Notes: generated from the sequence alone by a model not told the origin. A DNA stretch of 64,000 bases from Arthrobacter sp. Hiyo8 (GCA_001549895.1 AP014719.1:1488001-1552000), one strand, 5' to 3'; positions 9,971 to 19,733 are shown, counted from the stretch's first letter. A program made the numbers and translations.

Positions 9971-11959
9971 GTGACAACGCTGACCAGGCCGCCGGCCGAA
10001 CCCTCTGACCGGCACAAGCCCGCGGGCGACATCAAACAGGGGCAATTCAAGCGATGGCTGCTCGACGGAATGCCTGAGACCTCGGGAAAACGCCAGGGTC
10101 CACACGGCAAGCCGGACGAGGGCCACACTCCCCAGTCCTGGTGGAAGGTCATGTGCCTCACCGGCGTCGACTACTTCTCCACCCTCGGCTACCAGCCCGC
10201 CATTGCGGCGCTCGCGGCGGGTATCGTTTCGCCGCTCGCCACGATTGTCCTGGTGGCCGTCACCCTGCTCGGCGCCCTGCCGGTCTACCGCCGGGTGGCT
10301 TCCGAAAGCGCCCGCGGCGAAGGCTCCATCGCGATGCTTGAGCGGCTCCTCCCCCGGTGGGGCGGCAAACTCTTCGTCCTCGCCTTGCTGGGATTCGCCG
10401 CCACGGACTTCATGATCACCATGACGCTCTCCGCCGCGGATGCGAGCGCCCACGCCATCGAAAACCCTTTTGCACCGGAATGGCTCCATGGGCAGGAAAT
10501 CACCATCACCCTGGCGCTCATCGCCGGGCTTGGCGTGGTGTTCCTCAGGGGATTCAAGGAGGCCATCAACGTCGCCGTCGTGTTGGTGGGCGTCTATCTG
10601 GTGCTGAACGCCGTCGTCGTCGCGGTCGGCTTGGCGCACGTGGTGACCGAGGCGCATGTGGCGACCGACTGGTGGGCTGCATTGAACCAGCAGCACGGCA
10701 ACCCGTTGATCATGGTGGGCATCGCGCTCCTGGTCTTCCCGAAACTTGCCCTGGGGCTCTCAGGGTTCGAGACCGGCGTCGCGGTCATGCCCCAGATCAA
10801 GGGCAGCCCGAGCGACACGGAGGAAAATCCCGCGGGCCGCATCCGCGGCACCCACAAACTGCTCACGACGGCGGCACTCATCATGAGTGCCTTCCTGGTG
10901 GCCTCGAGCTTCATCACCACGTTCCTGATTCCGGCCGCTGAATTCCAGCCGGGAGGGAAAGCCGACGGTCGAGCCCTCGCATTCCTTGCGCACCAGTTCC
11001 TGGGCGACGGCTTCGGCACGGTGTATGACATCAGCACTATCGCCATCTTGTGGTTTGCCGGGGCCTCCGCCATGGCCGGCTTGTTGAACCTCGTGCCGCG
11101 CTATTTGCCGCGTTTCGGCATGGCCCCGGCGTGGACCAAAGCCGTCCGCCCGCTGGTCCTCGTCTTCACGGCGGTTGGATTCATCATCACGTTGGTCTTC
11201 GAGGCAAACGTGGAGGCCCAAGGCGGTGCCTACGCCACCGGCGTCCTGGTCCTCATGACCTCGGCCTCGATCGCAGTCACCCTGTCCGCGCGCCGGAAGA
11301 AGCAACGGGGCAAGACCCTCGCTTTCGGTGCTGTGGCGGTGGTCTTCGCCTACACCACGGTGGCCAATGTGGTGGAACGCCCGGACGGTATCAGGATCGC
11401 TGCCCTGTTCATCCTCGGCATTGTCCTGGTGAGCTTCGCGTCGCGGGTACGCCGGTCCTTCGAACTGCGGGCTACCCACATCAAGATGGACCAGATGGCC
11501 CTCGAGTTCACGGCATCGAACGAGGAAGGCCCCATCCGGATCATCGCCCACGAGCCCAAGCGGCTGAGCGCCGACCGGTACGAGTTGAAGCTGAAGCATG
11601 CCCAGCAAGCCAACCACTTGCCGGTGGACAGCCACGCGATCTTCATCGAGATCATCGTGGATGACAGCTCAGATTTCGAGCAGGAACTCCTCGTGGAAGG
11701 CAAGGTCCGGCACGGCTTCAAGATCCTGGAGATCCACAGCAACAACGTGCCCAACACGCTGGCCGCGGTACTCCTCCACATCCGCGACGTCACGGGACTC
11801 ATGCCGCACATCTATTTCCGCTGGACCGAAGGCAATCCGATCGCCAACCTGAGCAAGTTCCTCTTCTTCGGCGAGGGCGAGATTGCACCAGTGACCCGCG
11901 AAGTGCTGCGCGAAGCCGAACCGGACATCACGCGCAGGCCATGGGTGCACGTGGGCTGA
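9971..11959 (+). CDS. APC-superfamily permease with cytosolic C-terminal domain
   Basis: Intact 662-residue membrane protein. A hydrophilic N-terminus of about 55 residues is followed by [17 protein letters not shown], which is helix 1 of the APC fold with the unwound region, and about twelve membrane helices to residue 490 or so. A 170-residue soluble tail follows (from [20 protein letters not shown]). The layout resembles the KimA/YdaO group of APC transporters, in which a potassium role and c-di-AMP control are known for B. subtilis KimA; whether that holds here is inference. GTG at 9971 follows AAAGGA. It converges on glnK with a hairpin between. Confidence 0.7.
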   Translation: MTTLTRPPAEPSDRHKPAGDIKQGQFKRWLLDGMPETSGKRQGPHGKPDEGHTPQSWWKVMCLTGVDYFSTLGYQPAIAALAAGIVSPLATIVLVAVTLLGALPVYRRVASESARGEGSIAMLERLLPRWGGKLFVLALLGFAATDFMITMTLSAADASAHAIENPFAPEWLHGQEITITLALIAGLGVVFLRGFKEAINVAVVLVGVYLVLNAVVVAVGLAHVVTEAHVATDWWAALNQQHGNPLIMVGIALLVFPKLALGLSGFETGVAVMPQIKGSPSDTEENPAGRIRGTHKLLTTAALIMSAFLVASSFITTFLIPAAEFQPGGKADGRALAFLAHQFLGDGFGTVYDISTIAILWFAGASAMAGLLNLVPRYLPRFGMAPAWTKAVRPLVLVFTAVGFIITLVFEANVEAQGGAYATGVLVLMTSASIAVTLSARRKKQRGKTLAFGAVAVVFAYTTVANVVERPDGIRIAALFILGIVLVSFASRVRRSFELRATHIKMDQMALEFTASNEEGPIRIIAHEPKRLSADRYELKLKHAQQANHLPVDSHAIFIEIIVDDSSDFEQELLVEGKVRHGFKILEIHSNNVPNTLAAVLLHIRDVTGLMPHIYFRWTEGNPIANLSKFLFFGEGEIAPVTREVLREAEPDITRRPWVHVG

Positions 11960-11977
11960 AATGGGCTGAACATGGCA

Positions 11978-12027
11978 GTGTTGGTGCCGCTCGCCGCAGA
12001 GCGGCACCAACAGAGCGGCACCAACAC
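11978..12027. terminator. Hairpin with duplicated right arm between APC permease and glnK
   Basis: GTGTTGGTGCCGCTC (11978-11992) can pair over 13 bases with GAGCGGCACCAAC (11999-12011) or over 15 bases with a second copy of that arm (12013-12027). The genes on both sides end here (11959 and 12035), so this is a likely bidirectional terminator. There is no strong T-run. Confidence 0.55.
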
Positions 12028-12034
12028 AGTCTTC

Positions 12035-12376
12035 CTAGCTGATCGCGGAGGCGCCACGCTCCCCGGTCCGGACCCGGACGGCTTGCGAAACGTCGACCGT
12101 CCAGATCTTCCCGTCTCCGAACTGACCCGTACTTGCACCGGAGATGATGGCGTCCACTATTCCGTCCACGAGATCGTCCGTGGCCAGGACCTCCACCCGG
12201 ATTTTGGGAAGGAGATCGGAATTGTATTCCGCGCCCCGGTACACCTCCACGAAGCCCCGTTGCTGGCCGTAACCGTTGGCTTGGCTCACGGTCATCCCGT
12301 TGACTCCAAAGTGTTCCAAAGCTTCCCGGACCTCGTCGATCCGCTCCGGCCTCACGATGGCCGTGACCAGTTTCAC
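12035..12376 (-). CDS. glnK: PII nitrogen regulatory protein
   Basis: PII signal protein of 113 residues, the usual length. The T-loop reads GYGQQRGFVEVYRGAEYNSD, with Tyr51 conserved at the site that is adenylylated in actinobacterial GlnK. The B-loop/C-terminal signature VSQAVRVRTGERGASAI is also present. The ATG overlaps the amt stop (ATGA at 12373-12376), so the pair is co-translated, as in most bacteria: GlnK docks on the ammonium channel under nitrogen sufficiency. No glnD-like gene follows in the window. Confidence 0.97.
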   Translation of the reverse strand: MKLVTAIVRPERIDEVREALEHFGVNGMTVSQANGYGQQRGFVEVYRGAEYNSDLLPKIRVEVLATDDLVDGIVDAIISGASTGQFGDGKIWTVDVSQAVRVRTGERGASAIS

Positions 12377-13788
12377 GTCGACGCCTTGCTGCGCATCCGA
12401 TCTGTTTTCCCGTTGGAGCTGGCTTCTGGGTCACCGCTGGAACTCGACGGAGCTTTGCCGTTCTGCGGTTCTCCCGGATTGAAGGACCCGCCAATCATGG
12501 CCAGCTCGTAGGCTGTTTCCGCGTGCTCCGTGATGTCGATGCCGGCCAGCTCTTCGTGCTCCTTGACGCGCATGCCCACTGTCTTGTGGATGGCGAGCCC
12601 GATGAGCGTCGTCATGATCGCCGTCCAGGCGGTGACCACCAAGGCCGTCAATATTTGGGGCCAGAATTGGCTCAGGCCGCCGCCGTAGAAAAGGCCGCCT
12701 TCAGTCTTTGCCGAGGGTACCGCGAAGAATCCGAGGGACAGGGTCCCCCACAGGCCGCCGACAAAGTGGACGGCAACAACATCCAAGGAGTCGTCAAGGC
12801 CGATCTTGAACTTCAGTCCGATGGCCAGTGCACAGACGGCACCCGCGATGACGCCGATGACGATGGCGCCAATGGGGTCCACGAATCCACAGGCCGGGGT
12901 GACCGCCACCAAGCCGGCGACCGCGCCGGATGCGGCACCAAGGGACGTCGCGTGGCCGTCGCGCAGCCTTTCGACAAGCAGCCAACCGAGGAGCGCCGCG
13001 CTTGTGGCCAAGAGGGTATTCGTCCAGGCGAGCGCGGCAATTCCATCAGCGGCCAGTTCCGAACCGGCGTTGAATCCGAACCACCCGAACCACAACAGGC
13101 CTGCCCCGAGCATCACGAAGGGGAGGTTGTGCGGCCGGATGTTGGGGTCTTTCATGAATCCGAGCCGCTTGCCGAGCACTACCGCAAGCATCAGCCCTGC
13201 CATGCCGGCGTTCATGTGGACGACGGTGCCACCGGCAAAGTCGAGGGCCGAGATCTTGCTGCCGATGATCCCTGTGGATCCGAAGAGGCCGCCGCCCCAG
13301 ACCCAGTGGGCAATAGGAGCGTAGACAATGGTGACCCAGAGGCCGGCAAACAGCAGCCAGGGGCCAAACCTGACACGTTCTGCCACCGCGCCACTGATCA
13401 GTGCCACCGTGATGATGGCGAAGGTGGCTTGGAATCCTATGAAGACCATGTCCGGCAACCCCGGGGCTTTCCCGCCGATGACGCTGGCCAGTCCGCTGAG
13501 TCCGAAGTTCGCGAAGGGATCTCCGATGAAGCCGCCCAAGGTATCCGGGCCGAACGCGAGTCCGTAGCCCCACAGGGCCCAGACCACCGCGACAACGCCG
13601 ATGGCGCCAAAGCTCATCATCATGATGTTGAGGACGGACTTCATCCTGACCAGGCCGCCGTAGAAGAACGCCAAACCTGGCGTCATGAGAAGGACGAGGG
13701 CGGAAGCTGCAAGCATCCAGGCTGTTGCGCCTGGATCGAGGGTCTGGGGGTTCACATCCAGCCCTACGCTGAAGAATACTGGGTTCAT
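12373..13788 (-). CDS. amt: Ammonium transporter Amt
   Basis: Intact Amt/MEP/Rh channel, 471 residues, eleven helices expected. Signatures include LLMTPGLAFFYGGLVRMKS, DFAGGTVVHMNAGMAGL with the first pore His, and VDVVAVHFVGG-type segment DSLDVVAVHFVGGLWG with the second. The cytosolic tail contains GIDITEHAETAYE, the conserved GlnK contact segment. ATG at 13786-13788 follows a GGAAGG-like site and the protein starts MNPVFF. Two GlnR-like boxes lie 157-225 bases upstream, which predicts induction under nitrogen limitation. Confidence 0.97.
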   Translation of the reverse strand: MNPVFFSVGLDVNPQTLDPGATAWMLAASALVLLMTPGLAFFYGGLVRMKSVLNIMMMSFGAIGVVAVVWALWGYGLAFGPDTLGGFIGDPFANFGLSGLASVIGGKAPGLPDMVFIGFQATFAIITVALISGAVAERVRFGPWLLFAGLWVTIVYAPIAHWVWGGGLFGSTGIIGSKISALDFAGGTVVHMNAGMAGLMLAVVLGKRLGFMKDPNIRPHNLPFVMLGAGLLWFGWFGFNAGSELAADGIAALAWTNTLLATSAALLGWLLVERLRDGHATSLGAASGAVAGLVAVTPACGFVDPIGAIVIGVIAGAVCALAIGLKFKIGLDDSLDVVAVHFVGGLWGTLSLGFFAVPSAKTEGGLFYGGGLSQFWPQILTALVVTAWTAIMTTLIGLAIHKTVGMRVKEHEELAGIDITEHAETAYELAMIGGSFNPGEPQNGKAPSSSSGDPEASSNGKTDRMRSKAST

Positions 13789-13944
13789 TTCGGGAGCCTT
13801 CCTGCATATACGGCGCTCCATGGCGCCCGCACGGCGAGACCATTTTTAAAACGAACAGGTCCTGGTACCCCACGGGATACCGACCTTGACGAGTTGCCTT
13901 GACTCGAAGGTACAGTCGCCCTGTTTCAGCAGTCGGCACGGATC

Positions 13945-13960
13945 ATTTCAGGCACGTAAC
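13945..13960 (-). promoter_or_regulatory. GlnR-type box, proximal
   Basis: On the minus strand the sequence is GTTAC-GTGCCT-GAAAT, one base off the GlnR consensus gTnAC-n6-GaAAC, and in the same direction as amt. It lies about 160 bases ahead of the amt start. Confidence 0.6.
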
Positions 13961-13997
13961 ACCGAAGGTCCCAGGGTTAAATCCCGGAGTCAGTCAT

Positions 13998-14013
13998 GTT
14001 TCAGGCGTGTTAC
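13998..14013 (-). promoter_or_regulatory. GlnR-type box, distal
   Basis: On the minus strand the sequence is GTAAC-ACGCCT-GAAAC, an exact fit to gTnAC-n6-GaAAC. It repeats the proximal box (same GCCTGAAA core) 53 bases further upstream, about five helical turns, so the two would face the same side of the DNA. Confidence 0.7.
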
Positions 14014-14058
14014 GCCGCGTGTCGGCCACATGCGGTCCCGTATCGCATAGTGCCGGCG

Positions 14059-14634
14059 TCAGCGGCTGGCTGCCGGCACCAGGATCCAGAGCACTTCAAC
14101 GGGCTCGTCGGTTGGATTGACCCAGGTGTGCGGCTCGCGGCCCGGGAAGGACAGCGTGTCCCCCTCTTCGAGTTCGTACTCCTCGTTGGTGAGGATCAAT
14201 TTGATGCGGCCCTTGACCACGTGCAGGACGTCGACGTCGCAATCGACGGCGTAAAGCTCGGCTTCTCCCCGGCCGCGGGGCTCGATGGAAGCCTGTAGGA
14301 TCTGCAGCCGTCGTTCCGACCGGGCGGTCAGGAGCCGCTCCACGATTCCCTGGCCGCCAAGCGAAATCCGCGGCCCATCGTCGCGCCGCGTCAGGTGCGT
14401 CTCAGGTGCGGCGAAAAGATCGCCGATGGAGACTGAAAGAACTTGGCAAAGCGTCACAAGGGAAGCGACCGACGGCGATGTCAGGTCACGTTCCACCCGG
14501 CTCAGGAACCCTTTGGTCAGGCCGGTGGCGTCGGCAACCTGCTCGATGGTGAGCCGCTGCGATTGACGGGCGGCACGGATTCTGGAACCGATGGCAACGG
14601 GGACATTGCTCGGTTCAACGGGGAGAGCCTTCAT
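14059..14634 (-). CDS. XRE-family regulator with cupin domain
   Basis: 191 residues: an N-terminal helix-turn-helix (LTIEQVADATGLTKGFLSRV then ERDLTSPSVASLVTLCQVL, about 28-67) and a C-terminal cupin (about 110-185; VDVLHVVKGRIKLILTNEEY and FPGREPHTWVNPTDEPVEVL). Proteins of this layout usually control adjacent amine, polyamine or amino-acid uptake and breakdown genes. It is divergent from the sodium:solute symporter (14938), the likely target. The ureohydrolase/ThDP pair at 4-7 kb is a second candidate. Confidence 0.85.
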   Translation of the reverse strand: MKALPVEPSNVPVAIGSRIRAARQSQRLTIEQVADATGLTKGFLSRVERDLTSPSVASLVTLCQVLSVSIGDLFAAPETHLTRRDDGPRISLGGQGIVERLLTARSERRLQILQASIEPRGRGEAELYAVDCDVDVLHVVKGRIKLILTNEEYELEEGDTLSFPGREPHTWVNPTDEPVEVLWILVPAASR

Positions 14635-14795
14635 TCACGAACCTTTCAGGCCGTTTCTGCGGCCCTGTCATTGCAGCAATAGTAGCCGGATCGCCCGCGC
14701 GGCAGGGCCTTTGGCAAGCTGGAGGAGCGCCGATGAGTCTGCTGGGCGAGACAGCACCTTGACTGTTACTCGCATCACTACGTATCCTCATAGGC

Positions 14796-14808
14796 AACAA
14801 GTGTTGTT
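14796..14808. promoter_or_regulatory. AACAA-GTG-TTGTT palindrome ahead of symporter
   Basis: Perfect 13-base palindrome in the 303-base divergent gap (14635-14937) between the XRE regulator and the symporter. A related half (CACTTGTTTAC, reverse GTAAACAAGTG, near 6931) lies ahead of the ureohydrolase. Candidate operator of the XRE regulator; the rest of the gap shows no gene. Confidence 0.35.
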
Positions 14809-14937
14809 TGTGAGGCATACATCACAGACTACTCTCCCCAATCACCAGCGCAGAGACCTTCCGCAACCCGCAACGAAACCCAGCGGACCGGCGTCGGAAT
14901 CCCCAAGGGCTCTGCGCATCACTTTCAGGAGCCAACC

Positions 14938-16466
14938 GTGGACTCTTCGTTCATCAATATTGCGATCGTGGTGGTGTATTTGCTCGCCATGCTGGCCTTC
15001 GGCTGGTGGGCAAGTCGCGCACCAAGAACAACAGCGATTTCCTCGTGGCAGGACGCCGCCTCGGTCCGATGCTCTACACCGGCACCATGGCCGCAGTCGT
15101 CCTCGGCGGCGCATCGACGGTTGGCGGCGTCGGCCTCGGCTACAAGTTCGGCGTCTCCGGCATGTGGCTGGTTGTCGCGATCGGTTCGGGCGTGCTCCTC
15201 CTGAGCCTGCTTTTCGCCGGCACCATCCAGCGGCTGAAGATCTACACGGTCTCCCAGATGCTGAGCCTGCGTTACGGACAGCGCGCCACACAGACTTCCG
15301 GAATCGTCATGCTCGCCTACACCCTGATGCTGTGCGCCACGTCCACGGGCGCCTACGCCACCATCTTCGTTGTCCTCTTCGGCTGGGAGCGCTGGCTCGC
15401 CATCGCCGTCGGCGGCGCAATCGTCCTGGTCTACTCAACGATCGGCGGCATGTGGTCCATCACCCTCGCCGACCAGGTGCAGTTCATCATCAAGACCGTG
15501 GGCATCTTCTTCCTCATGCTCCCGTTCGTCCTGAACGCCGCAGGCGGCTTCGATGGCATCCGTGCCCGCGTTGACGCCAGCTTCTTCCAGTTGGACGGCA
15601 TCGGAGCACAAACCATCATCACGTACTTCGTGGTCTACACCCTGGGCCTGCTGATCGGCCAGGACATCTGGCAGCGCGTCTTCACCGCCAAGACTCCCAA
15701 GGTGGCCCGTTGGGGCGGTGCCACCGCGGTATCTACTGCGTCCTGTACGGCGTCGCCGGCGCATTGATCGGCTTGCCGCCCGCGTGGCACTGCCAACATC
15801 GACGTGAAGGCCCTCGGCAAGGACGTCGTCTACGCCGAGGTTGCCACGCACATCCTGCCGATCGGCATCGGCGGCCTCGTGATGGCCGCAGCAGTCGCGG
15901 CCATGATGTCCACGGCTTCCGGAGCCCTCATCGCCGCGGCCACCGTTGCCCGCGCCGACGTGGTCCCGTTCGTGGCCAGCTGGTTCGGCAAGACCATCAA
16001 CACCGACGACACCGAGAACCCCGAGCACGACGTCAAGGCCAACCGCTACTGGGTCCTCGGACTGGGCATCGTGGCCGTGTTGATATCCATGGCGGCGCAA
16101 GACGTCGTGGTCGCCCTGACCATCGCCTACGACATCCTGGTGGGCGGCCTGCTGGTTGCCATCCTGGGCGGCCTGGTCTGGAAGCGGGGCACCGGTATTG
16201 CCGCGGCCTGGTCCATGGCCGTGGGGTCCGTACTGACCCTGGCCCTGCTGATCGCCTATGCCACGGGAATCATCCCCAGCGAAGACGGCGTCTACGCCAA
16301 CGATCCCATCTATTGGGGCCTCGGAGCCTCGTTGCTGGTGTACGTCGTGGTCTCGCTGCTGACGCCTCCCACGGAGCCCCAGGTCCGCGAAGCATGGGAC
16401 CGTCGCGTCGCCGGAGGAGTCACCGAGGAACTCCCGCTGGAGGCCCACCCGGTGGCCAGCCACTAA
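14938..16466 (+). CDS. Sodium:solute symporter (SSS family)
   Basis: Sodium-coupled transporter of about 510 residues once some four single-base losses are repaired (near 15010, 15740, 15778 and 15795). Visible SSS features: KSRTKNNSDFLVAGRRLGP after helix 1, the core GGASTVGGVGLGYKFGVSG, and the sodium-site region MSTASGALIAAATVARADV. GTG at 14938 lies 7 bases after AGGAG. Substrate unknown; symporters next to cupin-XRE regulators and ureohydrolases often take up guanidino compounds or polyamines, but that is only context. Confidence 0.85.
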
Positions 16467-16484
16467 GTTTCACAGAGTCAAGTA

Positions 16485-16529
16485 CGACGGCGGCGCCTCA
16501 CCTTTTTCCGGGGTGCGGCGCCGCCGTCG
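16485..16529. terminator. Hairpin after the symporter gene
   Basis: Perfect 13-base stem: CGACGGCGGCGCC (16485-16497) and GGCGCCGCCGTCG (16517-16529), starting 19 bases after the symporter stop, with a T-run inside the loop but none after the stem. Confidence 0.6.
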
Positions 16530-16681
16530 CATGTACAGTAGGAAGAGCTTCAAGAGATGTGGCGCCAAGCTCCGACTTGCCACACGCCAACCCCATGTTC
16601 ACGGGTGGTTCGGATGAAGAAGCGGCCCGGCTCGGACCAGAGACAACCGAACGGGCAAGAGCAACTCCACAGGAGAAGGCC

Positions 16682-17001
16682 ATGCCTTTCGAAAACGGCG
16701 CCACCGCCATAGCCGACCGCACCACCCAGCCCAGCACCCTCTTGTCGCCCCGCCCCCGCCGGTGGACGAATTCGTCCGGGTGATTCCCGGCGTCGACCTC
16801 TCCCAAGGCTCCGTCACGTTCGTCGTGGACGGAAACCTGGAACGCTATTGGCACCATGAGCCGCGGCTCATCACCCAAGCCCTTTCAAAAGCGGTCCAGC
16901 CCGCCCGCTGGTTCCCCGCCACACGGAAACTCACCCTGACGGTGGCGGCAACCGGGCACCGGGCAGGCGTGCAGAGGCACTTCATCCTGAGCGCGTTTTA
17001 G
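16682..17001 (+). CDS. Small conserved-looking hypothetical protein
   Basis: About 106 residues after repair of one missing C near 16753 (run of five C). It begins MPFENGATAIADRTTQP and continues PVDEFVRVIPGVDLSQGSVT with FVVDGNLERYWHHEPR, ending HFILSAF. ATG follows AGGAGAAGG. No signal peptide, membrane segment or known motif is evident. It is a single gene between the symporter terminator and the acidic protein on the opposite strand. Confidence 0.5.
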
Positions 17002-17025
17002 CTCCGGGGTTTAGCGAGCCCGGGG

Positions 17026-17214
17026 CTATTCGAACTCTTCGTCCTCGCGGTGTTCCTCTGCGTCGAGCGGAACCACCCGTTCGTCGTCGTCGAGGACCTC
17101 GGATTGTTCCTCCCAGTCCTCGTCCACCTCAAGGTCTTCGCTGTAGTCGTAGGCGGGATCGGCCTCGACCGTGGGACGGTCGGGGTGGCGGGCGTGGGTT
17201 TCGGTGCTGTCCAT
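17026..17214 (-). CDS. Small acidic protein
   Basis: 62 residues, strongly acidic: nearly half of the C-terminal part is Asp/Glu (EDLEVDEDWEEQSEVLDDDE, then LDAEEHREDEEFE). ATG at 17212-17214 has GGAGG 8 bases ahead, which is better than the in-frame upstream starts. No cysteine, membrane segment or known domain. Its composition suggests a soluble, possibly disordered protein; function unknown. Confidence 0.5.
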   Translation of the reverse strand: MDSTETHARHPDRPTVEADPAYDYSEDLEVDEDWEEQSEVLDDDERVVPLDAEEHREDEEFE

Positions 17215-17479
17215 GGTGCAACCTCCGTTCGACGTGCCGCTGAGCCCATCGCACAGGCACATGAGGCAGCCGGTCACCACGCTACCCCGCCAATTCGTGG
17301 ACCCTGTCCATCCATCCAGCACTGCCCCCAGCCGCGGTCAAGGCCTCCCGGGAGCCTCCCGTTTTTGAGGCGCGCCTAAAACGTCCAGTGAGGATTGCCA
17401 GCCGAAAAACCGCGGAAATTGGCGATAGAGTGGAGCCGCAATGAGGCGATGAAGCCCGCCCCAGCAACCCAGGAGTCCG

Positions 17480-18667
17480 GTGCACCCGCACGCAGATCCA
17501 CAGAACCCGACAGATCCAGACAACGCGCATCCCGACAATCCCTCGGACCAAAGCAGTCCATTGCAAGATGAAGCGGCCCCCAAGACTCCCCCGTCGTCGT
17601 CGGACATCAAGCGCTGGCGTCAGTACTTGGCGGACGAGCGGGCCGAGGCCGCCGTGTACCGCCAACTGGCGCAGCGCCGCGACGGCGAGGAACGCGAAAT
17701 CCTGTTGGCACTCGCAGAGGCCGAGGGCCGCCACGAGGCACACTGGCTCAAGCTCCTCGGGGAACATGCCGGCATGCCGAAGGCGGCCTCGATCCGAAGC
17801 CAAATGCTCGGCTTCCTCGCCCGGAACTTTGGATCAGTGTTCGTGTTGGCCCTCGCCCAAAGGGCTGAAGGCCGCTCGCCTTACGCGAAGGATCCAGCAG
17901 CGACCCGCGCCATGGCGGCTGACGAACAGATCCACGAGGAAGTAGTCCGCGGCCTGGCGACGCGCGGCCGCAACAGGTTGTCCGGCACTTTCCGCGCGGC
18001 CGTATTCGGCGCCAACGACGGCCTTGTCAGCAACCTCTCACTCGTGATGGGCATGGCGGCAACCGGCGTCCCCGCCACTGTGGTCCTGTTCAGCGGCATC
18101 GCAGGCCTGCTGGCAGGCGCGCTGTCCATGGGTGCCGGCGAATATGTCTCTGTCCGCTCGCAGCTCGAGCTCCTCAAGGCCACCCGCCCCACCCAGGCCA
18201 CGCTGACCGCAGCCCCGGCCCTGGACATCGAGCACAACGAGCTGGTCCTCGTGTATCTGGCCCGGGGCATGTCCCGCGAAGCCGCCGAACACCGGGCCGC
18301 TGAACGCATGGGCGTCTACAGCTGCGATTGCGATCCCAGCCTCTCCCTGCACCCCGAAGTGGAAGAAACCGTCAATGAGCACGAGGCCGTGGGCTCCGCT
18401 TGGGGCGCCGCGATCTCGAGCTTCTGCTTCTTCGCTTCGGGCGCCATTGTGCCCATCCTGCCGTTCATCTTCGGCATGACCGGCTTCGCGGCGCTTGCTG
18501 TGGCCGGTACGCTGGTGGGCATCGCGCTTCTGTCGACCGGCGCCGTCGTCGGCTTGTTGTCCGGAACCTCGCCGCTGACCCGCGGCCTCCGGCAGCTCGC
18601 CATCGGTCTCGGCGCGGCCGCGGCCACGTATGGGCTGGGCTTCGTCTTCGGCGCTGTCATCGGTTAG
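17480..18667 (+). CDS. Ferritin-like/VIT1 membrane iron-manganese exporter
   Basis: 395 residues, intact. Residues 40-165 form a rubrerythrin-like four-helix domain: RWRQYLADERAEAAVYRQLA, then LALAEAEGRHEAHWLKLL and AADEQIHEEVV, with Glu/His ligands for a di-iron site. Residues 175-395 are the CCC1/VIT1 membrane domain, opening FRAAVFGANDGLVSNLSLVM and GAGEYVSVRSQLELL. The layout is that of MbfA (Er-VIT), which binds iron through the N-terminal domain and exports it through the membrane part. A hydrophilic Pro/Asp/Asn-rich leader of about 40 residues precedes the domain. GTG start at 17480. Confidence 0.9.
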   Translation: MHPHADPQNPTDPDNAHPDNPSDQSSPLQDEAAPKTPPSSSDIKRWRQYLADERAEAAVYRQLAQRRDGEEREILLALAEAEGRHEAHWLKLLGEHAGMPKAASIRSQMLGFLARNFGSVFVLALAQRAEGRSPYAKDPAATRAMAADEQIHEEVVRGLATRGRNRLSGTFRAAVFGANDGLVSNLSLVMGMAATGVPATVVLFSGIAGLLAGALSMGAGEYVSVRSQLELLKATRPTQATLTAAPALDIEHNELVLVYLARGMSREAAEHRAAERMGVYSCDCDPSLSLHPEVEETVNEHEAVGSAWGAAISSFCFFASGAIVPILPFIFGMTGFAALAVAGTLVGIALLSTGAVVGLLSGTSPLTRGLRQLAIGLGAAAATYGLGFVFGAVIG

Positions 18668-18713
18668 TACGCCGGCCCGCTGGGGTGCCGGGTACGGGGA
18701 TTTGGGGGAAGAC

Positions 18714-19632
18714 TTGCATTCAAACTACGGGTACGACGGCGGCCCGCCGCCCAAGCGCCCCAGCACCGCGCTCGCGCTGTTCCGAAATTTGATGCTGGTG
18801 GCGGTGGTCGCTGCCGTAGCCGTGTTGGTCAGTGGATTCCTCCGGGGCGACCCTGGAATCACCGGCTTGCTTCCGAACCTGGCCCCGTCCGCCCACGCCA
18901 CGGCAAGCAGCTCCGGGCCGGGCGGGGCTCCCGGACAGGGTCAGCCAAAGGCGGCCCGCGCGCCGGATACGCCGCCGCCTGGCCTGGAAGAAGCCGGCCA
19001 CCCGCTTGGCTCCCCCGCCAAGCCTGCGGTGGCCAGCAACTCCTTCAAGTTCCTGGCCACCAATGCCGACGGTACCCCGTGGGCTACTCTCCGTGCCGGC
19101 CACTGCACTACGTGGTCAACGCCGCTCTCGCCCCGGCCGGATCCGAGGGCTCATCGCCGACGCCATTGCAAAGATTGCCGCTGCTACGGGCCTCACATTC
19201 GTTGACGACGGCACCAGCAAGGAAACCCCCTCCGAGAAGCGCAAGCCGTACCAGCCCGCGCTCTACGGAGACCGTTGGGCACCGCTGCTGATTTCCTGGA
19301 CCACTCCAGAGGCGGCTCCCGCATTGACAGGATCCGTCATCGGAACGGGCGGCAGCACCATGTACAGCTTCGGCACCGGACCCAAGAGCTACGTCTCGGG
19401 AAGCCTGGACTTGGACGCCCCGCAAATCACGGAACTGCTGGGCGTCTCCGGCGGCGCCCATTACGTCTCCGCGGTGATCCAACACGAACTTGGCCACGTG
19501 GTTGGCCTTGACCACGTAGACGATCCGATCCAGCTCATGTACCCGGAGATCGGCGCCCCTGATGGTTTGGCGGCCGGAGACCTGAATGGACTCTACAAAC
19601 TCCACACCGCTCTGTGCCGCACCGACCTGTAG
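18714..19632 (+). CDS. Membrane-anchored or secreted zinc metalloprotease (matrixin-like)
   Basis: Zincin protease of about 306 residues. A hydrophobic segment near residues 26-45 (LMLVAVVAAVAVLVSGFL) is a signal anchor, followed by a Pro/Gly/Ala linker and a catalytic domain with HELGHVVGLDH, the HExxHxxGxxH zinc signature, then LMYPEIGAPDGL as the Met-turn region. The frame is broken near 19080 and 19140 by missing bases; joined, the pieces read as one protein. TTG at 18714 follows GGGGGAAGAC and the first residues HSNYGYDGGPPPKRP look genuine. Substrate unknown. Confidence 0.75.
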
Positions 19633-19653
19633 CCCGGCCCACCCTTAGCCCGG

Positions 19654-19727
19654 CCCACCCAACTAGCTCGCATTAGGTGTCGTTTTGGGCCCTGATAACG
19701 ACAACAACTGCGAGTCAGTTGGGTGGG
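19654..19727. repeat. Dispersed palindromic repeat, copy A (GTCGTT family)
   Basis: Imperfect inverted repeat: CCCACCCAACTAGCTCGCA on the left, TGCGAGTCAGTTGGGTGGG on the right, inner arms GTGTCGTT and AACGAC. It fills the gap between two converging genes (stops at 19632 and 19734), so it may serve as a two-way terminator. Confidence 0.75.
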
Positions 19728-19733
19728 ACGGGC

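Noticed and set aside
12523..13902. 459-codon plus-strand frame opposite amt
   Set aside because: Shadow frame; amt on the minus strand is intact and highly conserved.
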